Shown here: positions 11,096-24,066 of the stretch, one piece after another
How the letters are laid out: the number at the start of each line of letters is the position of its first letter
Position numbering within the stretch: position 1 is the stretch's first letter
Source of the DNA: Krasilnikovozyma curviuscula
Taxonomy: Eukaryota > Basidiomycota > Tremellomycetes > Cystofilobasidiales > Mrakiaceae
Assembly: GCA_014825775.1 (NCBI GenBank)
Contig: MVAQ01000197.1
Span: 1 to 41,251, forward strand
Length of the DNA: 41,251 nt
Direction: 5' to 3'
Translations under genes and position numbers: made by a program
Notes under the pieces: generated by a model
The model's input: only the letters and a program-made list of their open reading frames with translations
What the model was told of the DNA's origin: nothing
Database searches by the model: none

Positions 11096-13370
11096 ATGGA
11101 TGACGCCGAAAACATGACTCTCACAGGCCCACCTACCGAACCCAAATCTGATAGCGATTCCAATGTTACCAATGTCGCAGCCGACAATGCCCTCGTTCTG
11201 GGACCTGAAGCTCTTTCCAGCTCCAGGAAGTCCCTATTATTGATCGTGTTCTCCATTGCCCAGTTCCTCGGTGAGTTGCCTGTTCCTTCAGCCATGCCGT
11301 TGCTCCTACCGCTTTCAACAGAACTGACCTGCTTCGTGTTTTTGACAACAGATATTATGCAAGTAAGTGCCCTGAACAGATGTAACAGGGGATTTTTTAT
11401 GTATGAAACTCTGACAACATTTGGGCTTGTTTTCCAACTGAGCGTAGGTCAGCGCGATGTTCTTAGCGACAGTCGACGTTGCGAACGACATCGGGCTTGC
11501 TCTTCCACAAAGTGAATGGATTATTATTACTTATTCAATCACATTTGCTGCGACTCTGCTTCTCGCCGGTCGTCTCGCGGACCTGTTCAAACCTCGACAT
11601 CTCTTCATCGGCGGATTCTTTGTGAGTACTTGCAGCCTCCTCTTGGTCTGCGAGGTGCTTGGCTTACAGTAAGCGATATCTTTCAGGCAATTGGGGCTTT
11701 ATCTCTTGCTGCTTCTTTCCTATCAGAAAAGTACGGTTTCCTAGTCCTCAGAGCGTTGGCTGGTATTGCTGGAGCGATGACAGTATGTTGACATTCCTGC
11801 TCTGGGCTATTTTTGGTTCCCAAACTGAATGTTTTTGTTTTAAAAAGATTCCCTCGGCTATTCATCTCATCATGGAGATGTATCAAGGGCCAGCTCAAGA
11901 GCAGGCCCTTGCTCTATTCTCTTTGTCTGGTGGTGTTGGCAACGTCTTGGGCTTCGTTCTTGCAGGTGTGCTTATGATCTCATCTTGGAGATGGATCTTC
12001 AGGTAAGTATCATTCTCTACAATTTACTTGAATTATCAAGCTGATCACTGCCGTCTCCAGATTCATGGCCATTGTTGCAATCCCGCTCTCTATTATCTCC
12101 TACATCCTTCTTCCCAAAATGGCATCCGACTTCCGACCAAAGGAGGTCGGAAAGTGGAAGCGAATTGATATCCCTGGTGCTGGTTTGGCTCTTGCCGCCG
12201 AAGTGTGTATCATCTTGGCTTTGACTGAAGGAAATGAGAACGGCTGGGGTTCAGGAGGCTTCATTGCTCCCTTCATTCTCTTTTTTGCTTTTATCGGAGG
12301 ATTCTTCTACTGGGGTACGTTTGTCATTACTATTTATGATTCAACACTTCGTACCACAGGCTGATCCCAAAATTCGACCTGATGGACTTCATCAGAGCAC
12401 AAGATTCCAAAAGCATCAGCTATGCTCCCTTCATCGACTTGGAAGATTCCCAACTTTGCTATTCTTGCATTCCTTAGCTTGATGGGTTACGCCAACGGTG
12501 CTTTGATTCAAGTGCAGGTGCGTTGCTCTCATACCCAACATCTCAAGCTCGCATGCTTCAGTAATAAATAGATCTCCCCCCTTTCAGTTCTCCAACTACT
12601 TCCAGGTTGTCTCTGAATACTCTCCAATTGTTACTGCTGCTCACCTCTGCTGCATGGTAAATTCTCTCGTTTCTCGTCTGTGATTCAACGACGGGAAGTT
12701 AACACCGCATGTTTATTCCAGGGTATCGCTGCTCTGTTACTGGGTGGTATCATCTCAGGAGGCTTTCCAAAACTCCTCCAACGCAGGCGAGAGATGATCT
12801 TTGTTGGAGTAATTATATCTATTGGCGGTTTCATGCTCGTTATTTTCAGCAACGGAGGTCACGGGAAAAAGTACTGGTCGATGGTCTTCCCAGGCTTCAT
12901 CTTAGCATCCTGGGGATCAATTCTTCTCTATATTGCTGCTAACATTGGGTTGTTGACCGCAGGGCCACCAGAGATGACCGGTTAGTTGCACCTCCTTATC
13001 TTGTCTCTCTCAAATCACGAGCTGATTCAGCTTGCTCTCACATTGCTCTAGGCGTTGCTGGTGCTCTTTTCAATGTTTGTGCTCAAATGGGATCATCTAT
13101 AATGATTGCTGTCCAGACTGCGGTGAACAACGCTGTCGATGCCGACATCTCCAACTGGCGAGCAAACCAAGCTGGATATGGGTAAGTGTCATTACTTCCA
13201 AACTACGTTGTGTCCTTGGTTCTGACAAGCTACTTGTTGTTTTATATTCTAGGGTGGATATAGGAGTCGTAGTCGTCTTCAGTATTGTCTTCTTGATCTT
13301 CTACCGACCATCGAAAACACACACTCCGGATGAAAAAGTCATCGACGAACCGAAACCTGCTTCTGTATAG
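11096..13370 (+). CDS. MFS drug:H+ antiporter, 14-helix (DHA2) type
   Basis: Eleven exons (11096-11270, 11352-11362, 11448-11621, 11687-11782, 11848-12002, 12061-12314, 12396-12517, 12588-12656, 12722-12980, 13052-13181, 13253-13370) give 520 residues. A polar N-tail of about 45 residues is followed by many hydrophobic segments. The MFS cytoplasmic-loop signature appears as GRLADLFKPRHLFIGG, and the antiporter motif C region as GGVGNVLGFVLAG. The family exports drugs, toxins or metabolites from the plasma membrane or vacuole using the proton gradient; the substrate is unknown. Exon 2 is only 11 nt. For the intron starting at 12315 the first AG (12360) would bring an in-frame TGA, so the acceptor at 12395 is used, giving YWEHKIP. 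A decayed duplicate lies at 16844-16994. Confidence 0.9.
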
Positions 13371-13682
13371 ACACCTACGCCATAGAATTATATCAAATAG
13401 AATTGTTTGAAATGTGAGTTCCCCCAATCACCTCGGAAAGGGATTAAAGCTTGAAGTAGCGACGGCGACCGAATGCGAAATAACACAAAGTCGGTGTAAG
13501 TCTTTTGGAACGGAGCTCAAAGAATATATAAGACCAGAGAGAACGCTCCTCGATGGGTTTTCTGTGAAGGAATGACTGTCATGTCCACGTCACGTAAGCT
13601 CAACATGCAATTCTGCATTTGACTGCGATTTGCCTCTCGAAAACATTCTACAAATCCGAGCTTTGTCCTGATATGGCTGGTG

Positions 13683-13758
13683 AGACGAAGCTATTTTAAT
13701 GGATAGCAGTGATTGTACCAAAGCTGAACTCAAAGTGTAAGTAGAGGATTCGGTCCGT
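13683..13758. repeat. dispersed repeat copy A (matches 16919-16994)
   Basis: By eye this 76-bp segment matches 16919-16994 with about 8 mismatches and no gaps, in the same orientation. It lies about 310 bp past the MFS stop codon, that is in its 3' flank. The partner copy sits directly after a copy of MFS coding sequence, which suggests both belong to an old tandem duplication. Confidence 0.8.
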
Positions 13759-14593
13759 TCAAAGAGTGCCCAACGCTGACTTTGATCGAACACTTCAATA
13801 AAACAAATTCATAACCTTCAGTGAAAATAGAAATTTGTGAAGAGTGTAGCCTGGAGATGGAAGGGTCGAAAGAACAGCCTAACATGTAACTTGCGCACGA
13901 AGCCGGGAGAGAATTCCAGCAGTGCAAGAAGGAACCAGACTTCATTAAAGACTGCTTCCTCTTCAGTATCTACCACCTTCCAAAGAATAACGTAAAATAA
14001 TAACGAACCAAAATCCAACAAGAAAATTGGGCTCGACTCTGAACCCATTGCGTCGGCTCTGTCGAGGAGACATCCCCACCGCTGAAAGAGGTTTAAAAAG
14101 AACTTTTAAGAATGCATGACGTTTGAAGAACGCCCTTTTTCTAGAACCCGATGCTCATGACTCAGTGTGATCGGTGGTCAGAAAGAGCAATGGGCGCGGT
14201 GGGGCGTTCTGAAACCAGGTGATAGCGAGGATGGCTGGCTATTGAGCTTTCCTTTTCCCTAAAGCAGTTGGTAAGTCCGTAAGGGAATTCCATAATAGTG
14301 AACTGAAACCACATGGCACCAGCGTGGCCTACACGTGGGTCTCGTTTCAGCCTCGAAGGTCTGCCGTTCTACAGGGAGTGTGTCGGATGCTGTGGGCGCG
14401 CGTACCAACTTTGGCTAATGGGCTCGCAGCCACTTCCCTCTCCTGGTGAGCGACGCAAGTTTTTGGATAGGTTTGAGGCCAGATGATGTGTCGTTGTCTG
14501 TGGAGCTGACGTTGAGGCGCCTTTTCAGAACTTCTACGGTGCTTTGTTTATGCCACAATGCTTGAATGGGAATTACTAGAGGAAGGGGAATTT

Positions 14594-14613
14594 TGCTGGA
14601 TTCGAATCCAGCA
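14594..14613. promoter_or_regulatory. perfect 20-bp palindrome upstream of the hydrolase gene
   Basis: The half-site TGCTGGATTC is followed immediately by its exact inverted complement, centred 78 bp before the hydrolase start codon. A dyad of this size in a promoter or leader could bind a dimeric regulator or form a hairpin in the mRNA leader. It superficially resembles a tRNA B box but has no partner A box or tRNA fold. Confidence 0.55.
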
Positions 14614-14681
14614 CCATATTTTGTCTTCATCCCAATCTCCCAGAGTCTTTCATTATCCCTATTCTCTGCTGTACATTCATC

Positions 14682-16153
14682 ATGTCTGCTTCGACGAGCT
14701 CAGCACCGGCGCTTTCAAAGCGATTCCTGCTTATGTTACTCCCACTTACAGTCGCCGCCTTCGTCTTCTACTGCTCCTATATCGCACCAGAAAGATCACC
14801 CGATAGTCATTTGGTCATCAATGATGTTGTCAAAGACGGGAGCATGGTCCTACCTTCTTTACGTTCTGCACCAACGCCATCAACATTCGAGCCATTAATA
14901 GACCAGAAAGAGGCGTTACCATTACCTCTCCTACAGACTTCTAAGTCAACAGAGACTTTACCAAACGCAACAGCCCCCCTAACCCCAGCAGAATACATTC
15001 CACCTTTCGCCAACCCTTTCGCAGCCAACTTCCTACCGACCGCCTACTTGCCTCTCTCCCAGGGTAACCAGCCTTTGCTCACGTCCATCATCTGGTTCCC
15101 CTCCAATCCTCCACCGGGAGAGAAACTCAAGGTTGTATTTGGCATCCACGGGGGTGGGCTCGTCGTCGGCTCTCCTGGCGAGATGCCATGGTGGTTGATT
15201 CAGCAGGCCGAAGAAAACAACTGGGTGCTCGTCGGTTTGGAATACAGGCTATTGTTTGGCGATGAGGGTTCGAGTGGGGGTGCGAAAGGTAGCGTCAAAG
15301 ACTGTGTCGATCAGATTGATGTTGCGCTAGGTGGTGGGGAGCTACAGAAGGCCATCAGCATGATGGGCAGCAACGCTGTTGTTGACACAACGTCCTTTGG
15401 AATCGCTGGGTTTTCCGCCGGTAAGTTTATCTAGCTGCTCCCCTCTCTTTCAATATGCTGTTTCTGACAGTTCTTGGTATCTGATACTTCGACAGGCGCG
15501 TATCTCACCCTCCTAATCTCGACCCAAACCAAAATCAAACCTTCCTTCGCCATCACACTCTACCCCGCTGTTCAGCTCCTCTCCAAGTTTTACTCTCACG
15601 TCTCCCGTCCCTCGACGTACCGTTACATCCTCAACCTCTCACCATCTTTTATGCGCAACACCGCCAAATGGATCCACAAGCTCTGGTCCGAGCCAGTTTT
15701 GACCTCTTCCTATTCCACACCAGGATACAACGAGGCTGTGGCAGATGGTGGCGAGGGAGCGAGGGAGATGATCTGGTTCGGCGCCGTGCAGGCAGGGGTT
15801 GTCCTGATATCTTCCTAGGCGGTAAAGGTCTCGAGGAGGACGGGACTTTGCGTCCTTATGGCACACCACACGAGGTGTCTTCTGCGATAAAAGAAATCCT
15901 GCCCCTACGAACCCCTGGGCTGAACCTCAAGAGAGATTTCCCTCCGCTGTGGATCATCCATGGCGCGATTGATGTAATCTGCCCGCCGGAGGACTCACGA
16001 TGGGTGAAGATGACGCTAGATGAAGCCGGTGTCGAGTGTCACCATAACGAAGTTCCAGGCGCCTTTCATGGCTTTGATCTTGCTGCCGACAGTGGGAATT
16101 CGGTTGATTGGAAGGAGATTGGCGAGTGGGCGACTAGCAAATTGCATTCGTAA
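14682..16153 (+). CDS. alpha/beta hydrolase fold-3 type esterase, membrane-anchored, with a frame break
   Basis: Exon 1 is 14682-15420 and the next exon starts at 15496. A single hydrophobic segment at about residues 14-33 suggests a type II signal anchor, so the catalytic domain would face the secretory lumen or outside. The oxyanion motif HGGG lies near 156-159, the nucleophile elbow GFSAG is split by the intron (Ser245), and the later part shows WIIHGAIDVICPPEDS with the acid Asp and FHGFDL with the catalytic His. Near 15795-15801 the frame shifts: QAG is followed by a stop frame, while the neighbouring frame continues CPDIFLGGKGL to the stop at 16151. Either one T is missing there, or an unusual 71-nt intron (15748-15818, donor GTGGCG) removes the segment and gives 441 residues. 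Substrate unknown. Confidence 0.75.
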
Positions 16154-16365
16154 TAGGGTTCGGCGTTCGGGCTGGTAGTTTTCCGAGTTGTATACTTCAT
16201 TAGCAGTTATAGATTTTCACTTATAGAACCCCCTTCTGTTATTCATTCCCAGCATCATCGTTCGAGTTCCGTGACAGATTTTCGGTTAATCACTACAGCG
16301 CTTGCCGGAGTAACCGGAAAGCTTGTTTCCCATCGGATCCAAACAATCGTTCAAAAAAAGCAAAA

Positions 16366-16761
16366 ATGTCCTTCACCTGCATAGGAACAGGGACAGCAGC
16401 CGCAGAAGCGGACGCAGTAGCCGCCTTCTTCGCCAGCTTCTCCTTCTGGTACTGGTACCACAACGCGAAAGGTGATCGTAAACAACAACACAAAAATAAC
16501 TCCCTCTCTAGTACACCGCAGTCCACTTCAGCATTATACAACACCTCCAAAACCAGTACAGGATACGAAAGTGCGTCGAGTGACATCACACTCTCCACAA
16601 TATCAACCGCACGCCGACATCCGCCAGCGAGAGAAGCATCGAGGAGGGGGCCAGACCGGAAGTATTACCTGGACATGGACATGATGGGAATGGAGGAAGG
16701 TGCATCAGAGGTTCAGTTGGTGGAGTCTTCGTCTTACCATGTGAACACAAGTAAAAGATAG
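16366..16761 (+). CDS. hypothetical 131-residue protein (doubtful)
   Basis: An intronless frame opens with a favourable A-rich context before the ATG. The N-terminus is rich in Ala and aromatics (AAFFASFSFWYWYHN), which could be a membrane segment, and the rest is Ser/Thr-rich and polar. I do not recognise it. A similarly long frame exists on the other strand, and the surrounding DNA is rearranged, so it may be chance. No splice sites are required. Confidence 0.3.
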   Translation: MSFTCIGTGTAAAEADAVAAFFASFSFWYWYHNAKGDRKQQHKNNSLSSTPQSTSALYNTSKTSTGYESASSDITLSTISTARRHPPAREASRRGPDRKYYLDMDMMGMEEGASEVQLVESSSYHVNTSKR

Positions 16762-16843
16762 AAGGTATTGCTGGGCTGTTCAACTGTGTTATTATCATTC
16801 TGAGAACAGTGACGGCATGCAACTGCCATCAAATCGATATCCG

Positions 16844-16994
16844 ATCCCTGGTGCCGGTTTGGCTCTTGCGGCCGAAGTTTGTATCATCTTGGCTTTGACC
16901 GAAGGAAATGAGAACGGCGGGACGAAGTTATCTTAATCGATGGCAGTGATTGCACCAAACCTGAACTCAAAGTGGAAGTAGAGGATTCGGTCCG
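16844..16994. pseudogene. relic of a duplicated MFS locus (coding piece joined to 3'-flank piece)
   Basis: Positions 16844-16919 match MFS exon sequence 12170-12244 with about 4 mismatches and would encode IPGAGLALAAEVCIILALTEGNENG. Immediately after, 16919-16994 matches the MFS 3' flank at 13683-13758 with about 8 mismatches. Order and orientation are as in the parent locus, but the roughly 1.4 kb between the two pieces is absent. The simplest reading is a tandem or nearby duplicate MFS gene that was largely deleted. It lies just before the extended SDR gene. Confidence 0.75.
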
Positions 16995-17079
16995 TCGCAG
17001 AGGGCCACATGATATAATCATCCCTCCTTTCCAACACCCAAGAAGCAACGATCTCATTCCCGGATATATTCCATCTGAA

Positions 17080-18155
17080 ATGAAGTTCGCAGTCACTGGA
17101 GCTTCTGGAAAATGCGGAACAGCCCTCGTCAAATTCCTGGTGCAAGAACAGCACTCTGTCGTCTGCCTGGACATTGCTCCCTTCCCTGTCGACATCAAGC
17201 TACCTGAAGGCTCAGCAGTGTTCAAGACAGTGGATCTTACCAATTACTTGGAGGTTTGGGAAGGCTTCACGGGCTGTGATGCCGTTGTTCATTTAGGAGC
17301 TTTTGCGAATCCGGGGGTTGGCACCCCTCCATCACCAGCTGACCATATTATCTACTCAGTGTGAGTACTACCTTCCTTTTCTTGCTACTATTGGAGGCTA
17401 ATGTGGTGGCTGCGACAAGATACACACATACTTACCTCGATCCTTTTTTGTATCGTTTTCCCCACCCGGCAGCAACACCTCTGCGTCGTACAATGTCCTC
17501 CACGCAGCAGCAGCGCACGGTATCAATCGGATATGCCAAGCTTCATCAGTAAATGCTACTGGTCTCAGCTACTCTCCCGTGCTGCAGTTTGATCGGTTCC
17601 CGTTAAATGAGGACACGCTCTATCGTCCCGTCGACCCGTACGCTCTGTCGAAGCAGTGAGTATCTTACTCTTTGTCAAGCCATACGTTTTCCCGGTTTCT
17701 GAAAGCTTTATTGGGATATCTGACGGTGCTGCGCGTTCAACAGGGTCTGCGAAGTCCAAGCAACCTCATTCGCTAATCTGCACGAAGCAATCGACCTCCG
17801 CGTTGCCTCCCTTCGATTTCACCATGTTGTTCCCAGCATTGAGACGGATAGTATCCGCTCCATTGATGAGTACGCTCGAGTCAAGGAGCTTTGGAGCTAC
17901 GTCACCATCGAGTCTGTTGTTCGGGCGTGCTATTTGTCGATCCTGTCAAGCGGTTGGAAGGGACACGAGGTGTTTTGCATTGTTGCGCCGAGGCTGGCTG
18001 TGAAGGAGGATGTTACGAGTTTGGAGCTGAAGCAGAAGTTCTGGGGTACGGTACCTGTCGCTGATGGGTTCGATTGGACAAAGGAAGACGGGAAGGTTGC
18101 GTTCTGGGATTGTTCAAAGGCAGAACGACTGCTAGGATGGAAACATGACGGTTAA
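17080..18155 (+). CDS. NAD-dependent epimerase/dehydratase family protein (extended SDR)
   Basis: Three exons (17080-17360, 17473-17655, 17744-18155) give 291 residues. The N-terminus has the dinucleotide motif GASGKCG directly after a hydrophobic strand, then LDIAPF where an acidic residue after strand 2 suggests NAD preference. HLGAFANP follows the fourth strand, and the catalytic YALSK is present near residues 150-154, crossing the second intron. QASSVNATG provides the usual Ser. Family members act on nucleotide sugars, uronates or similar sugar substrates; this protein most resembles small fungal epimerase-like proteins of unknown substrate. It ends KAERLLGWKHDG, the family's usual C-terminal LGW motif. 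The relic MFS segment lies about 90 bp before its start. Confidence 0.85.
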
Positions 18156-18348
18156 TAAGCTCTCTCCATGTCGTTCATAATGGAGGGCGGTAGAGGTGAT
18201 CGTGTTAATAAAATGAGCTTGCGCGTGAAGAAGAGTCTGTTCACAGGAAAGACTGATTTACAGGACAACATTATTATCACATCAAGAATACAATACAATA
18301 TAACAAGCGTTACTCTAAACGCAATAGGGAACGCAGAACAGATAAAGT

Positions 18349-19076
<728 letters not shown>

Positions 19077-19464
19077 AGTGATGATCGAGTAACTTGGATG
19101 GGTTTAAAGGGGTGTTTGGAGGGGAGTGTGGCTGGAGGGAAGAAAGAAAAGAGCGAGGGAGAGTGTTCTTGCTCTTTATAGCGATTCGGTTCAGAGGCGA
19201 AAAGATGGTGCGCACCAAAGATTGAAAATGGTGCGCACCAATGTTCTCGCACTACAAAAGCACGCCAGCCTTCGCTACTCTGCTTCATCCCATCCACCAC
19301 CCAACAAGACTCAATTTACCCTTTCTCACTTGTAAGCCCTGTCATGCTGACTGCCATAGGCTGGACGGGACGACAATCCTGACGCTGTACTCCCTTTTTC
19401 TCTGGTGTTTGTCAACGTGTTTGTCGACCACTCCAGAACCTAAAACCTACTTCATTCCTCTACA
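19077..19464. promoter_or_regulatory. bidirectional H2A-H2B promoter
   Basis: This 388-bp spacer separates two divergent core histone genes. A TATAAAG lies on the minus strand at 19180-19174, about 100 bp before the H2A start; no clear TATA box is seen on the H2B side, which is CT-rich. Two identical palindromes (separate entry) sit about 130-160 bp from the H2A start. Shared promoters of this type normally coordinate S-phase expression of the pair. Confidence 0.75.
19207..19241. promoter_or_regulatory. two identical 12-bp palindromes, candidate histone-gene control element
   Basis: TGGTGCGCACCA occurs at 19207-19218 and again at 19230-19241. Each is a perfect palindrome, the centres are 23 bp apart (about two helical turns), and both share a preceding A/T-rich GAT or AAAT. 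I saw no third copy in the window. Position in the divergent histone promoter suggests a binding site for a dimeric histone regulator. This is inference; the known yeast histone elements that I can recall do not look the same. Confidence 0.6.
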
Positions 19465-20216
<752 letters not shown>

Positions 20217-21277
20217 AACACTCCGTTGACGAGGGTTTGGTATCATCTGCCTGTCGTTTGCAGTGATGATGGCTTCACTTGACTTCTTTTTTTTTCTTTT
20301 CTCTCTTTCTGCTGATCTTCGATCGACGACTTGTTGTGCTACATGCTATCTATCTGTCTTTTTTTGTGTTACGACAACCATCCGTATCTTACGCTCATAG
20401 ACAGCAAGTTATTTCATGGCATGGTAGTGCATGGTCCAAACTTCTACGAGTATTTTGTATCTCTATCATACCGGACCACAGTCTTCTCTGCCAACATCTC
20501 CAAGGATGTCCAACTTCGCCCTGGAGAATTGGGCTTCAGAGCAAAAAAGATCCAAGTCCAGCCGCACTTGCCCGCAAATGTCCAGCGTCCAGCAAAGTTT
20601 CTCAAACCATAACCATATCGAGGGTACGCAGCTTGTCTCGGGCTGAATTGTTGATCATTCGTCCTAATGCTTGAAGAGGCTCCAGCTGACTTGGAAAGCT
20701 TCAGCTGAATGCGCTTAAGTGGTTCAGACTGCGCTTTTCTTCCGCTTGTGTTCATCCTCGCAAATTGACTTCTTCCGCTCTCCTGGTTCCAGCATTCTTG
20801 CAGATAGGTTTGTCTTTTCGTATGTTATGTGTTTGCCCTTTCCCCATCGTATCTCGACCTACAGCCCGCAACATTCCCCCCAGATGTGGTGCGTTGGTAA
20901 GAGGGACGAGAACTGTCGTTTCCTCTGGTCAGTGTGGCCCAGGAGCCATTCATTCGGTCTCTCGCCTATTACGGCGACTACGGAACGCACATGCAAAAAT
21001 GGAGGCTGCCCGACTCAATGGGACTCGCCACCACGCGGATGGCCACCGCACTCTCGCTAAAGGGACTGGTGGCTTTTCTCTGTAGGTTCGTCGCTAAATC
21101 TCTGTGGTGACAGATGACTTGCTTCCTGCGACTGTGCAGCCATGGGTATAAAAGCAGAGACACCCTGCGAGTTCTTTCCCAATCATAAGCTCCTCGTCTC
21201 GTCGTCCACCATTCCAAGCGTTCCAATCGAAACCTACCAAACCAACCAAACCTACCATCTTCACCTTACTCACAACA
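20217..21277. other. spacer between H2B and the small PPxY gene, with candidate TATA box
   Basis: About 1.06 kb. Frames on both strands between 20331 and 20755 are open for 70-100 codons, but none has a recognisable domain. A TATAAAAG element at about 21147-21154 lies 125 bp upstream of the next start codon and is followed by a CT-rich leader, a good core-promoter candidate. Confidence 0.45.
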
Positions 21278-21833
21278 ATGCCTTCTGCTCTCGCCAAGAT
21301 GTTCTACAAGAAGAACTCCTCTTCCTCGGTCGTCGAACCACCATCGTATGAGGCTGTCACCACCCCCTCTCCCGTCAAAGGACCCAGAACCAAGGCGCAA
21401 AAGGAAAGAGACATCGCCCTCCTGATGGAGAGATACGGTGGTCCAGGCAACATGGCTGGTGCTACTGCCCCAAGCAGGTGAGTCGTTTCCCGCATCGCCA
21501 ACAACTATCCCTCCTTCCCTCCAAGTACTAACTCTGTTTGCCTGTCATTAGCCTCTACGGTCACTTGGACAAAAAGGTGTCTCCAAAAAGAGATGTCCTA
21601 CCAGTATATTCTAAAGAGAACGTTCTCTTCAAGTAAGTTACCTTCTCCCTCACTCTATACATATATATATGTATTATCACATTTACAAATCTTGAACTGA
21701 CATACCCATCTCTTCCACCATCAGCGACAAGCCACAAGATGCCTTTTCCAAGAACATGGACAAGATGGCGGCCATTGACAAGTTTCTCGCTGACAACTAC
21801 CCGTGTGTCAATGTCAAGTTTGGCAGAATGTAA
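21278..21833 (+). CDS. small hypothetical protein with a PPxY motif, 129 aa
   Basis: Three exons (21278-21477, 21552-21632, 21725-21833) close in frame. I do not recognise the family. The N-terminal third carries EPPSYEAVT, whose PPSY is a PPxY motif of the kind bound by WW domains such as those of Rsp5/Nedd4 ubiquitin ligases or their adaptors. A central polar region includes KAQKERDIALLMERYGG, likely helical, and the C-terminus is FLADNYPCVNVKFGRM. No signal peptide or membrane segment. Clean splicing and a strong TATA box upstream argue that it is a real, probably well expressed or inducible gene. A donor GTGAGT directly after the stop and a TAG near 21929 suggest a 3' UTR intron. Confidence 0.75.
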
Positions 21834-22758
21834 ATGGGTGAGTTTTCCATATGGCAATGTCGCCTGCCATCATCGCATGTCAGTCATCGAACGGTCTACT
21901 GATTCTACGCCCCCTTTTTTTAATATAGTCAACCAATTGAGCACTCTTTACCACTAAACATATACACACCTGCTGTATGCTCTCGCGCTACCACTCTGTC
22001 AAGTCGCCTCGACTCAACGGTATCTGCCTGCACCCGGTCCAACGTACACCAAAGGACAGCAATCTACCAAGCATGATCTTCCCAAATTATCGGTTGCTCA
22101 TTCCATTCGGTACCTACGTCCTTTCCAACCACCCTTCCCATTCCAAATAGAACATCAACAGCGAAGAATTCTTCGCGACGTTTCGCGAGTTCTGGTCTCA
22201 GAAGGTTCTCTCTGGTTGGCACTGTGCCTTGCCCTGTCGCCTCTCGTTATCTCATTTTTAGAATTAGACTCTTCTTTAGCTTCTTCTTTCTTTCGACTAT
22301 AACGAGACGTGCCTTTCTCCATCTGTTGGATTTGATTAGTTCATCCTACGCTCTGGAGGCCCCCTTTTCCTATTTTATCACCTCTTCTGCACATACGCAC
22401 TGTTCCCCTTCACTTCCGTGATTCTTTCCGCAAGTGCCTGATTCGTGTGATGTTTACACTTGCTGCTGGAAAGATCGCGGCTCCACTCTCACTTGCGACA
22501 CGGCAAGCAGCGATGCGATGATGATGACAGACAAGAAGGACAAATGTGTGAAAAGAAAGAAAGAGTGATAATGCAATTTGAAATCTCGGAAAGAGTTTTA
22601 CACATAGTCCTGGGAGCGATTATTACGTCGTTGAGTGTGCTGCTTTGGTTTAAAGGTTGTCCTCCGTCCGTCCTAGGTCCTCCCCTTCTGATTTGTCTAC
22701 ATCCTACATGAGATCAACATCTGTTTTGTCCAAGACTTCAACTTTTGATCAAAGGTGT
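21834..22758. other. convergent spacer, UTRs only
   Basis: About 925 bp between two convergent stop codons. It probably holds both 3' UTRs and a possible 3' UTR intron of the PPxY gene. No gene, RNA or repeat is recognisable; short AT tracts near 21660 fall inside the upstream gene's last intron rather than here. Confidence 0.4.

Positions 22759-24066
<1,308 letters not shown>

Larger units (their letters stand above)
13371..14681. other. long spacer downstream of the MFS gene
   Basis: About 1.3 kb with no supported gene. It contains one copy of an 76-bp segment (13683-13758) that recurs at 16919-16994, and a perfect 20-bp palindrome at 14594-14613 near the next start codon. Open frames on both strands are short and featureless. 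Confidence 0.45.

Noticed and set aside
14595..14615. tRNA T-arm-like GGATTCGAATCC
   Set aside because: The stem and loop spacing is one base off, there is no A box or acceptor stem, and it is better described as a perfect palindrome.
16293..16598. Minus-strand 101-codon frame opposite the small hypothetical ORF
   Set aside because: Mirrors the plus-strand frame in low-complexity sequence; neither has strong support and the plus frame has the better start context.
20331..20755. Overlapping open frames of 70-100 codons on both strands after H2B
   Set aside because: No recognisable protein features or splice continuation on either strand; treated as chance.
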